From Allobosea sp. TND4EK4 (GTDB lineage Bacteria > Pseudomonadota > Alphaproteobacteria > Rhizobiales > Beijerinckiaceae): 64,000 nt of DNA. Shown one piece after another: positions 61,204 to 64,000 of this stretch. The stretch lies in assembly GCF_900156025.1 (NCBI RefSeq), contig NZ_FTMO01000010.1, forward strand, positions 1 to 64,000, in the 5' to 3' direction. Position 1 is the stretch's first letter, and every line of letters starts with the position of its first letter. A program made the translations under genes and the position numbers. The notes beneath the pieces were generated by a model. The model saw nothing but the letters and a program-made list of their open reading frames with translations, did not search any database and had not been told where the DNA came from.

Positions 61204-62079
61204 ATGGATCTCGTCCTCCAGCTTCTCTTTACCGGGATCGGTATCGGCTCGGTCTATGCGCTCGTCGCGCTCGGCTTCGTCCTGATCTTCCGCGCCACGA
61301 ATGTGGTGAACTTCGCCCAGGGCGAGTTCTCGATGGTCGCCGCCTTCTTGATGGTCGTGTTCTCGGTCAAGATGGGGCTGCCCTACTGGGTCGCCTTCAT
61401 CTTCGCGCTGCTCGGCATGGCGTGCCTCGGCGCGGTCTTCAACCTTGCGGTCTATTATCCGCTGCGGCACCGGACCTATCTGCCGGTCATCATCTCGACG
61501 ATCGGCGCCTCGATCTTCATGGCCAACACGACGCTGGCGGTCCATGGGCCGGAGCCGGAGGTTCTGTCCGGCTGGTTCGACACGCCCGGCTTCATGCTGG
61601 GGCCGGTCTATCTCGACAACCAGTACGTCCTGATCATCGTCGTCACCGCGTTGCTGGTGGCGCTGCAATACTGGTTCTTCGAGCACACCTTGCTCGGCAA
61701 GAAGCTGCAGGCGACCTCGCAGGACAAGGAGATGGCCTCGCTGCTCGGCATTCCCGTCGCGGTGATGATCATGATCACCTTCATCTACTCGGCGGTGATC
61801 GGCGGCATCGCCGGCATCCTGGTGGCACCTGTCCTTTTCGTCTCGATCGGCATGGGAGCGACCATCGCCCTCAAGGCCTTCGCGGCGACGATCATCGGGG
61901 GCTTCGGCGACGTCACGGGAGCGATCATCGGAGGGCTTGCGCTCGGCGTGATCGAGACCTTCGGCGCGGCCTATGTCTCCGTGCCCTACAAGGACGGCTT
62001 CGCCTTCCTGGTGCTGATCGCCTTCCTGATCTTCAGGCCGCAGGGCATCTTCGGCGAGCGCGTGGCGGAGAAGGCATGA
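61204..62079 (+). CDS. livH: Branched-chain-type ABC importer permease LivH
   Basis: Inner-membrane permease, 291 aa with about eight helices. ATNVVNFAQGEFSMVAAF near residue 32 is the LivH signature, and FAATIIGGFGDVTGAIIGG near 225 is the second conserved loop. Its stop overlaps the start of the LivM-LivG fusion gene (ATGA). Confidence 0.92.
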   Translation: MDLVLQLLFTGIGIGSVYALVALGFVLIFRATNVVNFAQGEFSMVAAFLMVVFSVKMGLPYWVAFIFALLGMACLGAVFNLAVYYPLRHRTYLPVIISTIGASIFMANTTLAVHGPEPEVLSGWFDTPGFMLGPVYLDNQYVLIIVVTALLVALQYWFFEHTLLGKKLQATSQDKEMASLLGIPVAVMIMITFIYSAVIGGIAGILVAPVLFVSIGMGATIALKAFAATIIGGFGDVTGAIIGGLALGVIETFGAAYVSVPYKDGFAFLVLIAFLIFRPQGIFGERVAEKA

Positions 62080-63854
62080 GCATGACCGCGACCACCGAGG
62101 GTGCCGCGGTGCGCCCGCGTCTTCGCTGGGGCCTGCCGGCCTATGTCGTGCTGGTGCTGGTGGCGATGACGCTGGCGCTCGTCGTGCCGAAGACCGGCTA
62201 CGTCCTCAACATCTCGCTCCAGGCCACGACCTATGCGATCGCGGTGCTGGGTCTCACGATCGTGCTCGGGCTCTGCGGCCAGATCAATCTGGCGCAAGCG
62301 GCGTTCTTCGGGCTCGGCGCCTATGCAGTCGGCATCGGGCAGACCGAATACGGTGTCAATTTCTGGGTCTGCCTGCTCCTGGGCACCTGCATGGCCGCCG
62401 GGTTCGGCGCCCTGCTTGGCGCCTCCACCCTCAGGCTCGGCGGGCACTACCTCGCGATGGTGACGATCTCCTTCCAGCAGATCGTCACGCTCGTGTTGAT
62501 CAACTGGATTCCGGTGACCAAGGGGCCGGACGGGGTGCGCGCCATCCCGCGTCCCGGTTTTCTCGCCGATGGTTCGACCTATCTGGCCTTCTGCATCTTC
62601 ATGCTCGCTCTGCTCGGCTTCCTGGTCTGGAAGCTGCGGGACACAAGGCTCGGCAGGGCGATGCGGGCCGTGCGCGACAACGAACTGGCGGCGGGAGTCG
62701 CGGGCATCGACGTCTATCGCACCAAGGTCACGGCGTTCGCGCTCTCGGCCGTGCTCGGCGGAATCGGCGGGGCGCTGTTCGCGGGCGGCTTCTCCTATGT
62801 CAGCCCGGACCAGTTCTCCTTCGCGGAATCGGTGGTGTTCCTGACGATGGTGCTGCTCGGCGGCGTCGCCTCTCCGATCGGCGCGGCGATCGGCACCGGG
62901 CTCCTGATCCTGATCCCGGAATGGCTGCGTTTCCTGAAGAGCATCCCGGGGCTCTACCTCGCCATCTACGGTGCGGCGGTGATCCTGATCGTGCTGTTCA
63001 TGCCGGACGGCATCTGGGGCTTCGTGCGCAACCAGTTCGACCGCTTCAAGCGCGCCGCGGGCTCAGTCCTCGGCGGGGACACGCTGCAGCTCAGCGGCGG
63101 CGGGACGGGCTCGGACATGGTGATGGAGGTGCGCGGCCTCTCCAAGCATTTCGGTGGGCTGAAGGCCGTGGACGAGGTGGATCTGACGATCAGGCGCGGG
63201 GGGGTGCATGCGCTGATCGGGCCCAACGGCTCGGGCAAGACCACGACGCTCAATGTGCTGTCGGGGCTCTATCGCGCCACCTCCGGCACGATCATGCTCA
63301 ATGGCCGCGACGTCACCAATCTGCCGCCGCATGCGCGCACCGCGGCGGGGCTGGGGCGCACCTTCCAGAACATCCGCCTCTGGCGCTCGATGACGGCGCT
63401 GGAGAACGTGATGGTGGGTGCCGAGCGTCCGGGCAATCCGGTCGGCGGCGACTCGGCGGCCCTGCTGGCGCGCTCGCGCGCCGCGCTTGCCTTCGTCGGG
63501 CTGGAGGATCGCGCCGACGAGGTCGTGGCGAACTTCTCCTACGGCCACCAGCGCGCGGTGGAAATCGCGCGGGCGCTCGCCGGCGATCCGGCGCTGCTGC
63601 TGCTGGACGAGCCGGGCGCCGGCCTGAACTCCTCGGAGAAGGTGGAGCTGCGCGACCTGCTCAAGCGCATCTCGGCGCGCGGCCTCACCATCCTCATCAT
63701 CGACCACGACATGACGCTGGTCAGCGAGGTGGCGCAGCACATCACCGTGCTGAATTTCGGCCGCCGCATCGCTGACGGCTATTCGGCCGACGTGCTGAAG
63801 CACCCGGACGTGATCGCGGCCTATCTCGGAACGGCTCCCGATGTCGCTGCTTGA
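62076..63854 (+). CDS. LivM-LivG fusion: permease joined to ATPase
   Basis: A single 592-aa reading frame. Residues 1-345 are a LivM permease (GLCGQINLAQAAFFGLGAYA near 65; MVLLGGVASPIGAAIG near 260). After a Gly/Ser-rich linker (about 330-347), residues 348-592 are a LivG ATPase (Walker A GPNGSGKT near 382, signature FSYGHQRAVEIARALAG near 490). The internal ATG at 63117 lacks a good ribosome site, which supports a true fusion. The start at 62076 overlaps the livH stop. The end overlaps livF by 14 bases. Confidence 0.9.
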   Translation: MSMTATTEGAAVRPRLRWGLPAYVVLVLVAMTLALVVPKTGYVLNISLQATTYAIAVLGLTIVLGLCGQINLAQAAFFGLGAYAVGIGQTEYGVNFWVCLLLGTCMAAGFGALLGASTLRLGGHYLAMVTISFQQIVTLVLINWIPVTKGPDGVRAIPRPGFLADGSTYLAFCIFMLALLGFLVWKLRDTRLGRAMRAVRDNELAAGVAGIDVYRTKVTAFALSAVLGGIGGALFAGGFSYVSPDQFSFAESVVFLTMVLLGGVASPIGAAIGTGLLILIPEWLRFLKSIPGLYLAIYGAAVILIVLFMPDGIWGFVRNQFDRFKRAAGSVLGGDTLQLSGGGTGSDMVMEVRGLSKHFGGLKAVDEVDLTIRRGGVHALIGPNGSGKTTTLNVLSGLYRATSGTIMLNGRDVTNLPPHARTAAGLGRTFQNIRLWRSMTALENVMVGAERPGNPVGGDSAALLARSRAALAFVGLEDRADEVVANFSYGHQRAVEIARALAGDPALLLLDEPGAGLNSSEKVELRDLLKRISARGLTILIIDHDMTLVSEVAQHITVLNFGRRIADGYSADVLKHPDVIAAYLGTAPDVAA

Positions 63855-64000
63855 ACTGAAATCCCTGGTCGTCCGCTACGGCGAGGTCGAGGCCGTCGAC
63901 GGCATCTCGCTGACCGTCGAGGCCGGCGAGGTCGTGACGCTGCTCGGCTCCAACGGCGCCGGCAAATCCACGACGCTGCGCGCGATCTCGGGGTTGGCGA
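63841..64000 (+). CDS. livF: Branched-chain-type ABC importer ATPase LivF, partial (runs off window)
   Basis: The first 53 codons of an ABC ATPase, starting MSLLELKSLVVRYGEVEAVD, with Walker A GSNGAGKST (residues 38-46). The gene begins inside the end of the fusion gene (14-base overlap) and continues past the right edge, so only the N-terminal part is seen. Position and sequence fit LivF. Confidence 0.88.
   Translation, partial: MSLLELKSLVVRYGEVEAVDGISLTVEAGEVVTLLGSNGAGKSTTLRAISGLA

Noticed and set aside
61014..62075. Long extension of the LivM-LivG frame to the left
   Set aside because: It runs through the receptor and livH genes out of frame and has no membrane or domain pattern.

Overview
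The window is GC-rich and densely coded. The gene types and neighbourhoods (ChvE/GguAB sugar import, numerous ABC importers, GGAAC-N18-CGTT general-stress promoters) suggest an alphaproteobacterium of the Hyphomicrobiales (Rhizobiales), perhaps Bosea or a relative. That assignment is inference; there is no rRNA or marker gene here. I see no tRNA, rRNA, CRISPR array, insertion sequence or phage gene. Most of the window is nutrient-scavenging genes: seven ABC importer systems, each with its own catabolic enzymes and local regulator.

Layout. 278-8489 (minus): a nine-gene run, transcribed from a GntR/UTRA regulator through an FGGY kinase, a BtpA/SgcQ-like protein, a short-chain dehydrogenase, a sugar-type ABC importer and a nucleoside hydrolase, to a small unknown protein. 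8702-9646: a hydroxymethylbilane synthase with an unusual loop. 9767-15573 (minus): an RpiR regulator, a peptide-type importer without ATPases, and an MlrC-like M81 peptidase. 15707-21641 (plus): a DadA-like flavin oxidase and a complete branched-chain amino-acid-type importer. 21954-28900: an envelope/accessory block with a tandem HdeA-like protein, an eight-heme cytochrome with TPRs, a His-rich secreted protein, an outer-membrane barrel, a sulfatase and an AraC regulator. 28991-31600: quinone oxidoreductase, XRE regulator, deacetylase. 31611-40004: a peptide-type importer split around a MarR-family regulator, with permease/ATPase genes to the left and the binding protein plus two dehydrogenases to the right. 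40146-49854 (minus): a ten-gene run with a second ATPase-less peptide importer, a creatininase-family protein, a Pot-type importer, an RraA-like protein and a 2-hydroxyacid dehydrogenase. 50164-59713 (plus): two GntR regulators and a non-phosphorylative L-arabinose/D-galactose oxidation operon with ChvE-GguA-GguB. 59951-64000: a second branched-chain-type importer with a LivM-LivG fusion, cut off inside livF.

How the genes work together. The clearest pathway is 51849-59713: sugar uptake by ChvE/GguAB, mutarotation, oxidation by an AraDH-like dehydrogenase, lactone opening by an SMP-30 protein, and a DHDPS-family 2-keto-3-deoxyarabonate dehydratase. The arabonate dehydratase and the final semialdehyde dehydrogenase are not in the window. 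Two peptide-type importers have no ATPase genes; the only dual ATPase of that class here is at 31611-33323, so it may be shared.

Regulatory structure found by reading: a symmetric double EcfG-type promoter (221-249); a 19-bp element shared by two envelope-protein genes at matching distances; clean inverted repeats beside RpiR, MarR and GntR genes; and hairpins just downstream of five solute-binding-protein genes.
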